Below, in pieces: positions 24,664 to 33,155 of a stretch of 64,000 nucleotides of DNA (within the stretch, counting starts at the first letter, position 1; each line of letters starts with the position of its first letter). The translations under genes were made by a program, and so were the position numbers. Source of the DNA: GCA-003244245 sp052390115 (GTDB lineage Bacteria > Actinomycetota > Actinomycetes > Mycobacteriales > Pseudonocardiaceae); assembly GCA_052390115.1 (NCBI GenBank), contig JBQTHE010000019.1, positions 1 to 64,000 of the forward strand, given 5' to 3'. A model generated the notes under the pieces. It was given only the letters and a program-made list of their open reading frames with translations. It was not told the origin of the DNA and made no database searches.

Positions 24664-25578
24664 ATGCCCTTGTCCACCAGAAGGATGCACGTCGACGAGG
24701 TGGACACCGACGCGCCGCTCGCCCGCCGGTTGCTCGCGGCGCAGTTCCCCCAGTGGGCAAAGCTTCCCATCCAGCCGGTTCCTTCCGCCGGCACCGACAA
24801 CGCGATCTACCGGCTGGGCGACGACATGGCCGTGCGGCTCCCCCGCATCCACGGGGCAGCCCTGCAGGTGGACAAGGAGCATCGGTGGCTGCCGCGGCTG
24901 GCGCCACTTCTCCCGCTCGCCATCCCGGTACCACTCGGGAAAGGCACGCCCGCCGACGGCTACCCCTGGCCTTGGTCGGTCTACCAATGGCTTGACGGGG
25001 AGAACGCGACCGTCGAGCGCATCGCCGGTTCAGGCCACGCGGCGACCGAGTTGGGGCGCTTCGTCGCCGCCTTGCAGCGGGTCGATCCCAACGGCGGGCC
25101 GCGCCCTGGGGAGCACAACTCCTTCCGTGGCGCGCCGCTGGCCGTGCGCGACCCCCCGACCCGCGCCGCGATCGGCTCCCTGCACAGCACTCTCGATACC
25201 AGCGCAGCTACCGCGGCGTGGGAAGCAGCCCTGCGAGCAACAGCGTGGCAGCGGGCACCCGTCTGGATCCACGGCGACCTCCTTGCTGGGAACCTGCTCG
25301 CTCGGCAGGGCCGACTCAGCGCCGTCATCGACTTCGGGTGCCTGGGCGTGGGCGACCCTGCGTGTGACGTAATGGCCGCGTGGACGTTCCTGTCCGCCGA
25401 GAGCCGGGAGGTGTTCCGTGCGGCGGTAGGGGTCGACGACGCGACCTGGGCGCGAGGTCGCGGATGGGCGCTGTCCTTCGGGCTCATCGCCCTGCCCTAC
25501 TACCGCGTCAGCAACCCCGTGCTCGCCCGCATCGCCCAGCGTGCGATCGACGAAGCCCTCGCCGATCACCAGCATTAA
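24664..25578 (+). CDS. Aminoglycoside phosphotransferase family kinase (APH-like)
   Basis: From ATG 24664 this is a 304-residue kinase-fold protein. The catalytic loop is 'WIHGDLLAGNLL' (His-Gly-Asp ... Asn) and the metal Asp is in 'AVIDFGCLGVGDPACDVM'. The N-terminal lobe has 'AGTDNAIYRLGDDMAVRLP' for nucleotide binding. Such chromosomal genes usually phosphorylate small metabolites or are silent, so an actual resistance role cannot be claimed. The frame extends to 24604, but the added 20 residues look non-coding. Confidence 0.88.
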   Translation: MPLSTRRMHVDEVDTDAPLARRLLAAQFPQWAKLPIQPVPSAGTDNAIYRLGDDMAVRLPRIHGAALQVDKEHRWLPRLAPLLPLAIPVPLGKGTPADGYPWPWSVYQWLDGENATVERIAGSGHAATELGRFVAALQRVDPNGGPRPGEHNSFRGAPLAVRDPPTRAAIGSLHSTLDTSAATAAWEAALRATAWQRAPVWIHGDLLAGNLLARQGRLSAVIDFGCLGVGDPACDVMAAWTFLSAESREVFRAAVGVDDATWARGRGWALSFGLIALPYYRVSNPVLARIAQRAIDEALADHQH

Positions 25579-25587
25579 CCGCCGCCC

Positions 25588-26067
25588 TCATGCAGTGCTG
25601 GCCCGACGGCGGACGCGTCGGACGATCAGATGGTCAAGCCCCAGCCGGCCGGAGCCCGACACGGCGAGCACCAGGCTCAGCAGCCCGAGTGCAATGACCA
25701 GCTCGGGGCCGGTGTGGTCGAGCGCGTAAAGCCCACCGGTGTGCACGAAGATCCAGGCGCCCACCATGTTCAGCGCCATCAGGACGCCAACTGGAAGGAC
25801 CGCCAGACCGAGGATCATCGCGGCACCGCCGGCGAACTCGAACAGCACGTTGACCGGCCCAGTGATCGCCGCCAGCGGGACGTCGGATTGCTCGAATAGC
25901 GCACCGACCCCCGCGATGCTGCCACCTGCGAAGTCGTACTCGAGCTTGGCGTGCGCCACCATCAGCACCCCGAGCCCGATTCGTGCCAGGAGCAGCACGA
26001 GGTCACGAGCCACGGAGGCGGTCGCGGTGCGGTTGTCGACGTTAGGTGCGCCTGCTGGGAGCGTCAT
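25588..26067 (-). CDS. DoxX family membrane protein
   Basis: This 159-residue protein has four hydrophobic helices and the DoxX pattern: 'LLLARIGLGVLMVAHAKLEY', 'VLFEFAGGAAMILGLAVLP' and 'MALNMVGAWIFVHTGG'. DoxX-like proteins are small quinone-interacting or redox-related membrane proteins, some of them linked to oxidative stress. It is convergent with the APH-like gene (9 bases apart), with no hairpin between. Confidence 0.88.
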   Translation of the reverse strand: MTLPAGAPNVDNRTATASVARDLVLLLARIGLGVLMVAHAKLEYDFAGGSIAGVGALFEQSDVPLAAITGPVNVLFEFAGGAAMILGLAVLPVGVLMALNMVGAWIFVHTGGLYALDHTGPELVIALGLLSLVLAVSGSGRLGLDHLIVRRVRRRASTA

Positions 26068-26216
26068 GGCGATGGTGTCCTTCCTCGATCAGCCGGCAGT
26101 GCACGACGACGCCGAGGTGCCGCCGCCGCTGTTCAAGATGACTCCGGCGGTGCGAACTACTCATCGCGGTAGCCGGCCGGACCGGCGTTTGATTCCATCG
26201 TGGGGCTAGCTGGGCT

Positions 26217-26258
26217 AGGCCCTGTCCCGTAGGCCCTGTCCCGTAGGCCCTGTCCCGT
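26217..26258. repeat. Three perfect copies of a 14-bp unit
   Basis: AGGCCCTGTCCCGT is repeated three times head to tail without a mismatch. It lies 40 bases left of the family A palindrome. It may be replication slippage or a protein-binding array; nothing else in the region explains it. Confidence 0.85.
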
Positions 26259-26303
26259 AGATCATGGACCGGGTCAGATACCGGATCTCAGGTGCTCTCA
26301 GCC

Positions 26304-26365
26304 TCCCGAACTCAACAGCAGTGCTGTTCGGTCGACCTTGAGCAGCACTGCTGTTGAGCTCGGGA
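26304..26365. repeat. Family A palindrome, copy 2
   Basis: Left arm 26304-26328 (TCCCGAACTCAACAG outer, CAGTGCTGTT inner) pairs with 26341-26365 across a 12-base loop. It follows selO in the direction of its transcription by about 200 bases. Relative to copy 1 the inner stem differs on both arms in a compensating way. Confidence 0.75.
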
Positions 26366-26563
26366 ACCCGAGGGTTGATCACAAACCCGAAGATCCGCGG
26401 GACGCGCCCTAGCCGCGCCATGCCGGGCTCGACGATGGGTCGCCGTAGTCTCTGCGGACGCTGCAGGGCCTGCCGCCCACCACACCGCCCAATGGCCTTC
26501 GCAGACGGGTCGTTCCCGCTCCTCCTCGCCCGGCGCCGGTTGTCCGAGCCCAGAACCTAAAAG

Positions 26564-28045
26564 TCACGTACCGCAGAACGTGCGATACGCGCCGAAGCTC
26601 GGCGGCGCCGGTGCGGCGTATGGCTCCAGACCGGGTCGTTCGTCGAACGGCTGCGCCAGCACATTAAGTAGTCGTTCAAACGGTCCTAGGTCCCCCGCAC
26701 TCGCCGCGGTCAGCGCTTCCTCCATCTGGTGGTTCCGCGGGATGTAGACAGGATTGACCCGGTCCATCGCTTCCGCGATCGCCCGTGGGTCGGACGCCTG
26801 CGACGACAGCTGTGCCCGCCAACGGTCAGCCCACGCGTCGAAGGCGCAGGGTTCGGCGAAGAGCAATCGCGCAGGCGCCGCATCTCCGAGCACTGACGAC
26901 GACAGCGCCCGGAAGCACGAGGTGAAATCGACCCTCTGCGCATGCAACAGCGCCAGCAGGTCGTCGATCAGCGCGCCGTCGGATCGTTGGGTACCTGCCA
27001 CACCCAACTTGGCGCGCATCCCGTGGCGCCAGTACTCGTCGTAACGGTCGGGGAACGACTGCAGCACGTCGGTGGCCGCCGCACGTGCCGTATCCGTCTC
27101 GACGTGGAACAGAGGCAGCAAGGTCTCGGCCAACCGCGCCAGGTTCCACAGCGCGATGTGCGGCTGGTTGCCGTATGCGTAGCGGCCACCGTGATCAATC
27201 GAACTGAACACGGTGGCGGGGTCGAAGGCATCCATGAACGCGCACGGACCGTAGTCGATGGTCTCGCCGGAGATCGTCATGTTGTCGGTGTTCATGACGC
27301 CGTGGATGAACCCGACGAGCATCCAGCGAGCCACCAGCGATGCCTGGGCGTCCACGACGCTCTCGAAAAACGAGAGATACGGATTATCCGCCTCGACCGC
27401 CTGGGGGTGGTGACGCGCGATTGCGTAATCGGCGAGGCGCCGCACGAGCGTCGGATCATCGTGCGCTGCTGCGTACTGGAACGTGCCAACGCGGACATGG
27501 CTCGCCGCGACACGGGCGAGCACCGCGCCGGGCAGCGCCGTGTCCCGCGCGACGCGATCGCCGGTCGCCACCACAGCAAGCGCCCGGCTAGTGGGGATGC
27601 CCAGCGCGTGCATCGCCTCGCCGATCGCATACTCGCGCAGCATCGGGCCAACGGGTGCCAACCCATCACCACCTCGGGCGAACGGTGTGCGTCCCGAGCC
27701 CTTCAGGTGCAGGTCGCGACGGCGCCCGTCAACGTCGAGCACCTCGCCGAGCAACAGCGCTCGGCCATCGCCGAGGCTGGGCACGAACCCACCGAACTGA
27801 TGGCCGGCGTAGGCCAGCGCTACCGGCGACGCCCCGTCGGGCGTGACGTTGCCGACCACGACGGCGACACCGTCGGGTGCTCTCAGCGCATCGGCATCGA
27901 CACCCAGCTCGGTGGCCAGCTCCTCGTTGAGCGCCAACAGCCGGGGTGCAGGCGCCGGTGTCGCTTGCCACGGCTCGTACAAGCCCTCCAGCTCACGCAC
28001 ATAGGAGTTGTCAAACGCGAACAGCAACCGGGCAGCGACGCTCAT
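26564..28045 (-). CDS. selO: SelO family protein adenylyltransferase
   Basis: This 493-residue pseudokinase-fold enzyme transfers AMP to proteins (AMPylation) in characterised members. Markers are 'FAFDNSYVRELEG' at the N-terminus, 'YAGHQFGGFVPSLGDGRALL', 'HLKGSGRTPFARGGDG', 'GVMNTDNMTISGETIDYGPC' with the metal-binding Asn/Asp, and the C-terminal 'SFGAYRTFCGT'. The ending has an ordinary Cys where some relatives use selenocysteine. The ATG at 28045 is preferred over the open frame to 28084. A tandem palindromic element (28084-28117) lies upstream. Confidence 0.95.
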   Translation of the reverse strand: MSVAARLLFAFDNSYVRELEGLYEPWQATPAPAPRLLALNEELATELGVDADALRAPDGVAVVVGNVTPDGASPVALAYAGHQFGGFVPSLGDGRALLLGEVLDVDGRRRDLHLKGSGRTPFARGGDGLAPVGPMLREYAIGEAMHALGIPTSRALAVVATGDRVARDTALPGAVLARVAASHVRVGTFQYAAAHDDPTLVRRLADYAIARHHPQAVEADNPYLSFFESVVDAQASLVARWMLVGFIHGVMNTDNMTISGETIDYGPCAFMDAFDPATVFSSIDHGGRYAYGNQPHIALWNLARLAETLLPLFHVETDTARAAATDVLQSFPDRYDEYWRHGMRAKLGVAGTQRSDGALIDDLLALLHAQRVDFTSCFRALSSSVLGDAAPARLLFAEPCAFDAWADRWRAQLSSQASDPRAIAEAMDRVNPVYIPRNHQMEEALTAASAGDLGPFERLLNVLAQPFDERPGLEPYAAPAPPSFGAYRTFCGT

Positions 28046-28083
28046 AATCTCAAGGCTACGGGGCCGGGCCGGTCGCCGCGCCA

Positions 28084-28117
28084 CAGTGGAGTGACTCCTA
28101 CAGTGGAGTGACTCCTA
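28084..28117. promoter_or_regulatory. Tandem operator-like repeats upstream of selO
   Basis: CAGTGGAGTGACTCCTA occurs twice in a row (28084-28100 and 28101-28117). Each copy holds the 11-bp palindrome GGAGTGACTCC, so two dimer sites are spaced 17 bp apart on nearly the same helix face. The pair lies 39-72 bases upstream of the selO start. It looks like a binding site for a dimeric regulator. Confidence 0.55.
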
Positions 28118-28646
28118 CAGTAGCCCGCCCCACCGCCGGACCGCCGTGGTGCGACCCGACGCCGTGCACGACCACCGGCACCGACGTGCAGCACATCAGA
28201 AGCATGATCAACCGATCTCGCGCCACGTTTGATTCCACACCTCGCACCACGGTCCGCTCCGGTGATCGCGTGCACCAGGAAGGCCGTGCCTTCCCACACG
28301 GATGCCCAGTTCGGTCGCGGGTTGGAACCGGTGGTGTGGTGTCGGCGCGAAGGCGTTCAACGCGCGCCGTGTAGGCCGGGCTGGCCATGCAGTCGGTCGC
28401 ACCCCTCCTCGCTGCGGCCTTGGTCTCGTAGGCCTCGCTAGTCGCAACCACCTGACCGGTGCTCGCCCTGAGTCGGAATCGAAACTTGCCGGTACGGTCC
28501 TCGTAGACCTCGAACGTGGCACCACCGCGGCGGGAGTCGGCGTCGAATGCTTCGCGCGACTTGACGACCTGCAGGGGCGTGCCACGTTCCCTGGCCGCAC
28601 GGAACTCCGCCGCGGTCATGTCGGTGTCGTCCACCTCGTCTCTCAC
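28098..28646 (-). CDS. DUF1508 (YegP-like) protein with a doubtful C-terminus
   Basis: Residues ~44-95 hold a DUF1508 domain ('FEVYEDRTGKFRFRLRASTG' then 'VVATSEAYETKAAARRG'), the small fold of YegP, unknown in detail. The remaining ~80 residues have no domain, are Arg/Cys/Val-mixed and run through the CCACGTTTGATTCCAC repeat and into the selO operator. So the original stop may have been lost in a rearrangement. The start could be GTG 28646 or ATG 28619; the latter has a GAGGTGG ribosome site. Confidence 0.6.
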   Translation of the reverse strand: MRDEVDDTDMTAAEFRAARERGTPLQVVKSREAFDADSRRGGATFEVYEDRTGKFRFRLRASTGQVVATSEAYETKAAARRGATDCMASPAYTARVERLRADTTPPVPTRDRTGHPCGKARPSWCTRSPERTVVRGVESNVARDRLIMLLMCCTSVPVVVHGVGSHHGGPAVGRATVGVTPL

Positions 28647-29259
28647 AGGGACATCGTGCTCCCGTGAGCGCCGTCGGTCAGCCCGATACGGCTACCTATC
28701 GTCGTCCATCGCCGTTCCGAGCCGCCACGTTCCCTCTGCCTCGCCGACCCGGGTACAGAACGACGAGCAGCCTACGTTCGACATAGGTCTTGGCGGTCAC
28801 AAGCGTCGCCAGGCTCGCGCCGGACCCGGGTGCCACGCCCAGACGGAAGACTCCACGTCAGTGAGGATCACAGCCTCGCGAGCTGAGCGACTCCCGACGG
28901 CTCCCCGCAGGCGAGCGGGCGGAGCACTCACCGAGGGTTAGTGAGGGCGCTTGCGCCACGTTGTGATATCACGCGACCGACCTCAGCTCTCATCCTGAGA
29001 CTGTTTTTCTACGTAGAGGTGGAGCCGTCTCGGGGAATCGAACCCAGGACCTGCTCGTCACGGGGAGACCGTACCCCGCTCACTACAGCGTCTAACAGCG
29101 ACAACAGTTGCAGCACTCACACCTTTGAGTGCACTAGCGGCACCGTTAGACCTGAGTTCGCACCACGTTTGATTCCACGCCAACCTTCAACCGACATCGG
29201 CTGGAGCGAGTGTCCGGGAGCTTCCTCGGCACACCGAACCGTGTGGCACAATTGTGGCC
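28647..29259. other. Intergenic region with a degenerate tRNA-like copy
   Basis: There is no supported gene. It contains the partial tRNA-Thr copy (29024-29095) and a second CCACGTTTGATTCCAC (29163-29178; first copy 28223-28238). An open frame from 28941 is a shadow of mixed composition and is not called. Confidence 0.5.
29024..29095 (-). pseudogene. Degenerate partial copy of tRNA-Thr
   Basis: Compared with the intact tRNA-Thr at 34855-34928, the 3' half is well kept: T-arm and acceptor 3' strand ('CTCGGGGAATCGAACC' on the plus strand). The anticodon stem and 5' half are diverged and the acceptor stem cannot close. Similarity also continues over the 3' flank ('CAGCTCTCATCCTG' at 28984-28997 and 34818-34831). 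Both copies lie on the minus strand, so this one may mark the left end (attL) of an old insertion in the tRNA 3' end. Confidence 0.6.
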
Positions 29260-29532
29260 ATGACTGTGGAGCCACTACGCACCGTACGCGATCACCTGTC
29301 CGACTTCGTCGACCGGGCCGAGCGCGAGCACGAGCGCGTCGTTGTCACCCGCAACGGCCGACCAGCCGCCGTGCTGATCGGGTACGACGACCTTGCCGCC
29401 CTCGAAGAAACCCTGGAGATCCTCAGCGACCCCGAAGCCATGGCCGACATCCGCGAGGCGCATAGCGAAGTCGCTCGGGGCGAGGTGATCGAGGGGATCG
29501 AGGCGGTGCGGGCACTACGGCCCCGACGGTGA
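29260..29532 (+). CDS. Phd/YefM-type antitoxin
   Basis: This 90-residue protein follows the Phd/YefM plan: 'TVRDHLSDFVDRAEREHERVV' then 'TRNGRPAAVLIGYDDLAALEE' for DNA binding, and a helical acidic tail ('EAMADIREAHSEVARGEV') that neutralises the toxin. The ATG at 29260 is favoured over a GTG two codons earlier. It overlaps the RelE toxin by four bases (GTGA). Confidence 0.88.
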   Translation: MTVEPLRTVRDHLSDFVDRAEREHERVVVTRNGRPAAVLIGYDDLAALEETLEILSDPEAMADIREAHSEVARGEVIEGIEAVRALRPRR

Positions 29533-29804
29533 TCGAGCCATATCGACTGCGGGTGACGGCCAGTGCTGGCCGGGCCATTCAGCACAAACTGCCCGAAGGC
29601 ATCGCCGCAGCAGTCGTCGAATTCATCACTGGATCCCTGCTCGAGAACCCGCACCGTGTCGGCAACGCTTTGCATCGCGAGCTCACAGGGGTCCACTCCG
29701 CCCGCCGGGGCGCCTTCCGCATTCTCTACGAGATCGACGACGAAATCCATCTTGTCACCGTGCTTCGCGTCGAGCACCGCGCCGACGTCTACCGCCCGCG
29801 TTAA
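29529..29804 (+). CDS. RelE/ParE-type toxin
   Basis: This 91-residue protein shows the RelE fold: 'YRLRVTASAGRAIQHKLPEG', 'LLENPHRVGNALHRELTG', 'ARRGAFRILYEIDDEIHLVT' and the final 'VLRVEHRADVYRPR'. In RelE members the Arg and Tyr near the C-terminus cut mRNA in the ribosome. It is the second gene of a toxin-antitoxin pair that lies inside the proposed decayed element. Confidence 0.9.
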   Translation: MIEPYRLRVTASAGRAIQHKLPEGIAAAVVEFITGSLLENPHRVGNALHRELTGVHSARRGAFRILYEIDDEIHLVTVLRVEHRADVYRPR

Positions 29805-30288
29805 GAGTGGTTCCTCAACCTCCGCACCCAAGGCCGGCCACCGGCAGCATCGTCTCAGCCGGCTACTGCTTCACCCACAACGGGGCAAATGGATCAACGT
29901 TCGCGGACACTCTCGGCTGGTCGGTCAGCTGGCGGACTGGCTGGCCACCACGGCGCAGACCACCGCAGTGGACTTCAACCGCCGCTTCGGCGGCAGCCCC
30001 ACCCATCGGGGAGCCGTCTGGGCCCTGGAAAAAGTCGCCGAGCGGATCGGCGCGCTGCTCCACGGGGACCGACTATGACCACCCGCGCCCCGGCGCCGCC
30101 GCCGCTGGATGACCAGCTGGAATCCCTGCTGCGCCGGATGCGGCTGCCGCACATCCGCCGGGTGGTCCCACGACACCCGTACTCGGCGCCTCGTCTCGGA
30201 CTTGCGCGACTTCAGAAACTTGCCCGCCCCGCCGATATCTCCTGATGGGCGGGCAACCAGCTGCCCCGGGTCGAAGGGGGGCGGCAGG
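29805..30288 (+). pseudogene. Remnant of an IS21-like pair (transposase tail plus IstB N-terminus)
   Basis: The frame ending at 30078 carries a 65-residue C-terminal piece ('GKWINVRGHSRLVGQLADWL' ... 'GAVWALEKVAERIGALLHG'). Its stop overlaps (ATGA) an ATG at 30075 opening 'PPPLDDQLESLLRRMRLPHI', which resembles the N-terminus of IstB-type helper ATPases of IS21 elements. IstB then ends after ~56 residues without its Walker motifs. The transposase identity of the first piece is uncertain. No terminal inverted repeats are visible. Confidence 0.4.
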
Positions 30289-30963
30289 GTGGTCTGTTGG
30301 GGGCGCTGGATCACGAAAGACGGGCGGCACATCTGTATTGAGGACAAGTCGAGTAAACCCGTCGTGATCGTCGCCGCAATACTCATCCTCGGAGCGCTCG
30401 GCAGCGGCGCCGTCGTCACCGCAGGCGGAGCCGTAGCAGCCGGCTCAACCGCCCAGTCAGTAGCCAGCCAGAGCATCCAAACCAGAGTGACCAACAGTAG
30501 AAGCGCCGCACGCAGGGGGCAATCCACCGAGGCGTGGCGAGGCATGGGACTGCGAGTCATCACCAGAACTGCCAGCAGAGAGATCCGGCAGGAGCTGCAG
30601 TGCACAACGCACGCGTACGGTGAGGTCCGGGCGTTCCTCAACCGCACACCATGCCGCTCGATGCAGCGAACACAGACCGTGCTCTGCGACGAACGCGGCA
30701 ACAACATCACGATGTCGACTGTCTGGGTACAGATGCCCAGCCCAGTCAGCGCGCAGCGGTTGAAACTACTGGTCGATCGGGACGGCAGCGGCAACGTGCT
30801 CCCCAGCGCGGGCTCCGGCGGTGTTCGGTTCACTGGTAAGCACTACGCGTCGCGGCGAACCGGATCGCTGATCGTCATCGCCGAAACAGCGTCAGCAGAT
30901 CGACCAGCCACCGCAATGCTCGATGGAGTGGCAGAGGTCGCCGCAGAGTTCCCGCAGCCATGA
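30289..30963 (+). CDS. Hypothetical single-pass membrane protein
   Basis: From GTG 30289 this is a 224-residue protein: a short N-terminal part ('GRWITKDGRHICIEDK'), one membrane helix ('PVVIVAAILILGALGSGAVV') and a soluble outer domain with three or four cysteines ('QELQCTTHAYGEVRAFL', 'NRTPCRSMQRTQTVLCDE') that could form disulfides. The C-terminus is a compact alpha/beta region. I recognise no family. It lies within the decayed element and may be cargo. Confidence 0.55.
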   Translation: MVCWGRWITKDGRHICIEDKSSKPVVIVAAILILGALGSGAVVTAGGAVAAGSTAQSVASQSIQTRVTNSRSAARRGQSTEAWRGMGLRVITRTASREIRQELQCTTHAYGEVRAFLNRTPCRSMQRTQTVLCDERGNNITMSTVWVQMPSPVSAQRLKLLVDRDGSGNVLPSAGSGGVRFTGKHYASRRTGSLIVIAETASADRPATAMLDGVAEVAAEFPQP

Positions 30964-31251
30964 GAACGTCCCGCTCGGCATGACTGCTCATAACGACATC
31001 AGGCCTTCGCCGCCGGCCCGAGCCGAAACATGCGTTTAATCCCTTGGACAGGATCGATCTGGGGCTGCAGCCAGTAGCCTTGGCGTTACGTCAGATCCTC
31101 CCTTCAAAGTGCCCGGCCTCACTCCTCCTTCGGGGCGAGTCCGGACCGCAGACGAGCTGATGGAGCCGGTAAGCCCTCTCGGCCCAGTACCCTGACCCTT
31201 CCCTCTAAGCCTGCTCACGGCCGGTGCGCCGGGTCGAGGATCGTCCTCGGT
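30964..31251. other. Intergenic region, nothing recognised
   Basis: I see no gene, repeat or hairpin here. Composition is slightly less GC-rich than the neighbouring housekeeping DNA. Confidence 0.4.
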
Positions 31252-31685
31252 TTGCTCGGTGCCCTGTTCTTGATCGGTGTGATCGGCGCCGCGGTCGGTG
31301 ACACTCCGGCGCCCGTGGGAGAGTCCTCCGCGCTGACCGATACTGAGCGGGCGACCCACCTACAGGAGATCGAGGAATGGCACGCCCGTTACGGCACCCC
31401 GGCACCGCTACCGCCGCCAGCCCCGGTGGAACCGGCCGGGCCGCTGACCAGCTTCGGTATGGCACGTTCGTTGTCGGTGAGGACATCGAGCCCGGGACGT
31501 ACAAGACGAGTTGGCCGGACAGCAGTGGGATCGGGCCCTGCTACTGGGCAAGACGCCGGGACACCAGCGGAGACTTCAAGGCGATCATCACCAACGGTAA
31601 TACCGAGGGCCCGGCCACGGTGACGATCAGCGGGAACGACGGCGCGTTCGAAAGCAGCCGCTGCGGCACGTGGCAGAAATGCTGA
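31252..31685 (+). pseudogene. Frameshifted secreted/membrane protein gene
   Basis: The first frame encodes a membrane helix ('LGALFLIGVIGAAVGD') and a proline-rich linker ending near 31457. The conserved domain is in the next frame: 'GTFVVGEDIEPGTYKTSW', 'GIGPCYWARRRDTSGD' and 'GPATVTISGNDGAFESSRCG'. This domain is common in actinomycete secreted proteins. A missing base around 31458 (GAT reduced to AT before GGCACG) explains the break. Insert one base and a single ~144-residue anchored protein results. Confidence 0.6.
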
Positions 31686-32051
31686 TCCAGGGATGCCGAG
31701 CTACGGTCATGAGCAGCTGCTGCATGGCACGATGCCCCGGCGGTTGAGGGCTCGTCGCTCGGCCGCTCGTGGTTGCAATGTGGTTGGCGGTCACCTCCAT
31801 CGGTCGTGCAGCGGCCACGGCGTGCACGATGGCGACCTCGTCTGCTTCGCCGGCTGCTACATCAGTCCCTGACGAACCTGGGGCACGTCACCTCGGAAGG
31901 TGCACACCGGACAAAGTGTCCTCGCCTTCCGCATCTACCTCGTCCACTGCGTCACCCTCGGCCTGTGCGAGCGCCTCAAGAGCTGCAGCGAGGTCACCGA
32001 TCAGCACAGCGGCCAGCGCCGCCAGCCCATTATGCGCTCAAACCCAAGGCC
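31686..32051. other. Region without a supported gene
   Basis: Open frames here are shadows of mixed composition. It leads into the integrase remnant at 32052 and probably once held its N-terminus. Confidence 0.4.
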
Positions 32052-32277
32052 ATGCACAGGTACTCCGAGATCATCACGAAGGAACTCGTACCAGCACTGG
32101 GTGCGCTGCCGCTGGAGCAGTTGGGCCACGACCACATGGCTGCCTTCATCGCCGGGCTGGAGGAAGCGGGCCGCAGCGCCCCGACGATCCGCTATCCACG
32201 CCGTGTTGTCCTCAGCGCTGTCGGACGCGGTGAAGCGGCGGCGCCTCACCCACAATGTCACGACCCTCAGGGCATGA
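32052..32277 (+). pseudogene. Tyrosine integrase fragment (core-binding domain)
   Basis: The first frame gives 'YSEIITKELVPALGALPLEQ' and 'AFIAGLEEAGRSAPTI', the SAM-like core-binding domain of phage integrases. After about 32195 the match continues in another frame ('AIHAVLSSALSDAVKRRRL', 'THNVTTLRA'). The catalytic domain with R-H-R-Y is absent. So a single-base shift and a truncation have destroyed the gene. It lies between tRNA-Thr (34855-34928) and its partial copy. Confidence 0.75.
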
Positions 32278-32345
32278 GAGTGCGTCCCGCACCGCGTTCG
32301 TCCGCTGCGCCGATCCGCCCACGAACGGCTCGGCGAGAGCGTTGC

Positions 32346-32879
32346 TCACGCGGTGCCGTCGTATCCCAAGAGCAGGGTCTTCCGGAGCGACCAGGTCGTT
32401 CCGTCAAAGGCGAATAGCGCAGCGTGCTCGATTCGCACGGTGAGGGGCAGCTGTGCCGCAACGTCGGCCGCCACCTTGGCCGCCTGTTCTGGCTGAGTTC
32501 CGTGCGTGATTGTCAAGTGCGGCGTTGGGTCCATGATCGTCCCCCCGTATGGCGGTGCCTCGGGCCAGCGTAGGACCAAGTCCTCGGTAAGCCGGCGGAA
32601 GGGGCCCTCAGGTTCGGGAGCGAGATAGAGGACGTCGGGGAAGGTGCCGCAGCCGGTGAACGTCACGCTGAAGGAGAGGTGTCCGGCAACTAGGTGGACA
32701 AGTTCGTCGAGAACGTCGCTGGTCAGGTGCTCCTGGTCCAGGAACGGGTAGATCAGCGTCACGTGCGCCGGAACGCCGACGGCGGCAGCGGGGTCGAGCT
32801 GCGCCCGCCAGTGGCCTACCAACGGCTCCGCCGCTGGGATCGGCACGATAACCGCAGTCTGACCTCGGGTGAATACCAT
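32346..32879 (-). CDS. 2'-5' RNA ligase/2H phosphoesterase family protein
   Basis: This 177-residue protein has the two HxT motifs of 2H phosphoesterases: 'AHVTLIYPFLDQ' near residue 39 and 'HLTITHGTQP' near residue 121. They form one active site for cyclic or 2'-5' phosphodiester bonds in RNA or nucleotides. The ATG at 32879 fits the start of the family ('VFTRGQTAVIVPIPAAEPLV'). The open frame upstream is a shadow. It is divergent from the glyoxalase gene at 33156. Confidence 0.85.
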   Translation of the reverse strand: MVFTRGQTAVIVPIPAAEPLVGHWRAQLDPAAAVGVPAHVTLIYPFLDQEHLTSDVLDELVHLVAGHLSFSVTFTGCGTFPDVLYLAPEPEGPFRRLTEDLVLRWPEAPPYGGTIMDPTPHLTITHGTQPEQAAKVAADVAAQLPLTVRIEHAALFAFDGTTWSLRKTLLLGYDGTA

Positions 32880-33155
32880 GAACTGCACCTTGCCAGTGGC
32901 CGGGGACCTTCGATATCCACTACCCCGATCCGGCGCAGGCACGAATCGGAGCATCAGGCGCCGAGTACGATCCAGCCCTCCGCGATGCCTCTGGCGACAC
33001 TGTCGCCCCTGGATAGCGGTCCGAGAAACCGCCCTGGGCTGGTCGCGGCCGGTCACGGTGAGGTGCTCGCCTCGGGCGGCACGCTCCACCGCGCTTCGAG
33101 TTACCAGTTGCTTCGCGCTGCGGAAAGTGTCGTATGCCGCCGCTAACCTCCAGCC
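32880..33155. promoter_or_regulatory. Divergent promoter region
   Basis: This 276-base gap separates the divergent 2H phosphoesterase and VOC genes and should hold both promoters. No palindrome or clear -10/-35 pair is obvious to me. Confidence 0.35.

Larger units (their letters stand above)
26068..26563. other. Intergenic region with tandem repeat and palindrome
   Basis: No convincing gene. It contains CGTTTGATTCCA at 26186-26197, a 14-bp tandem repeat (26217-26258) and a family A palindrome (26304-26365). The DoxX promoter should lie at its left end and the end of selO transcription at its right. Confidence 0.5.

Noticed and set aside
28941..29465. A 174-residue plus-strand frame
   Set aside because: It runs through the tRNA-like copy and the antitoxin gene in the wrong frame and shows no domain.
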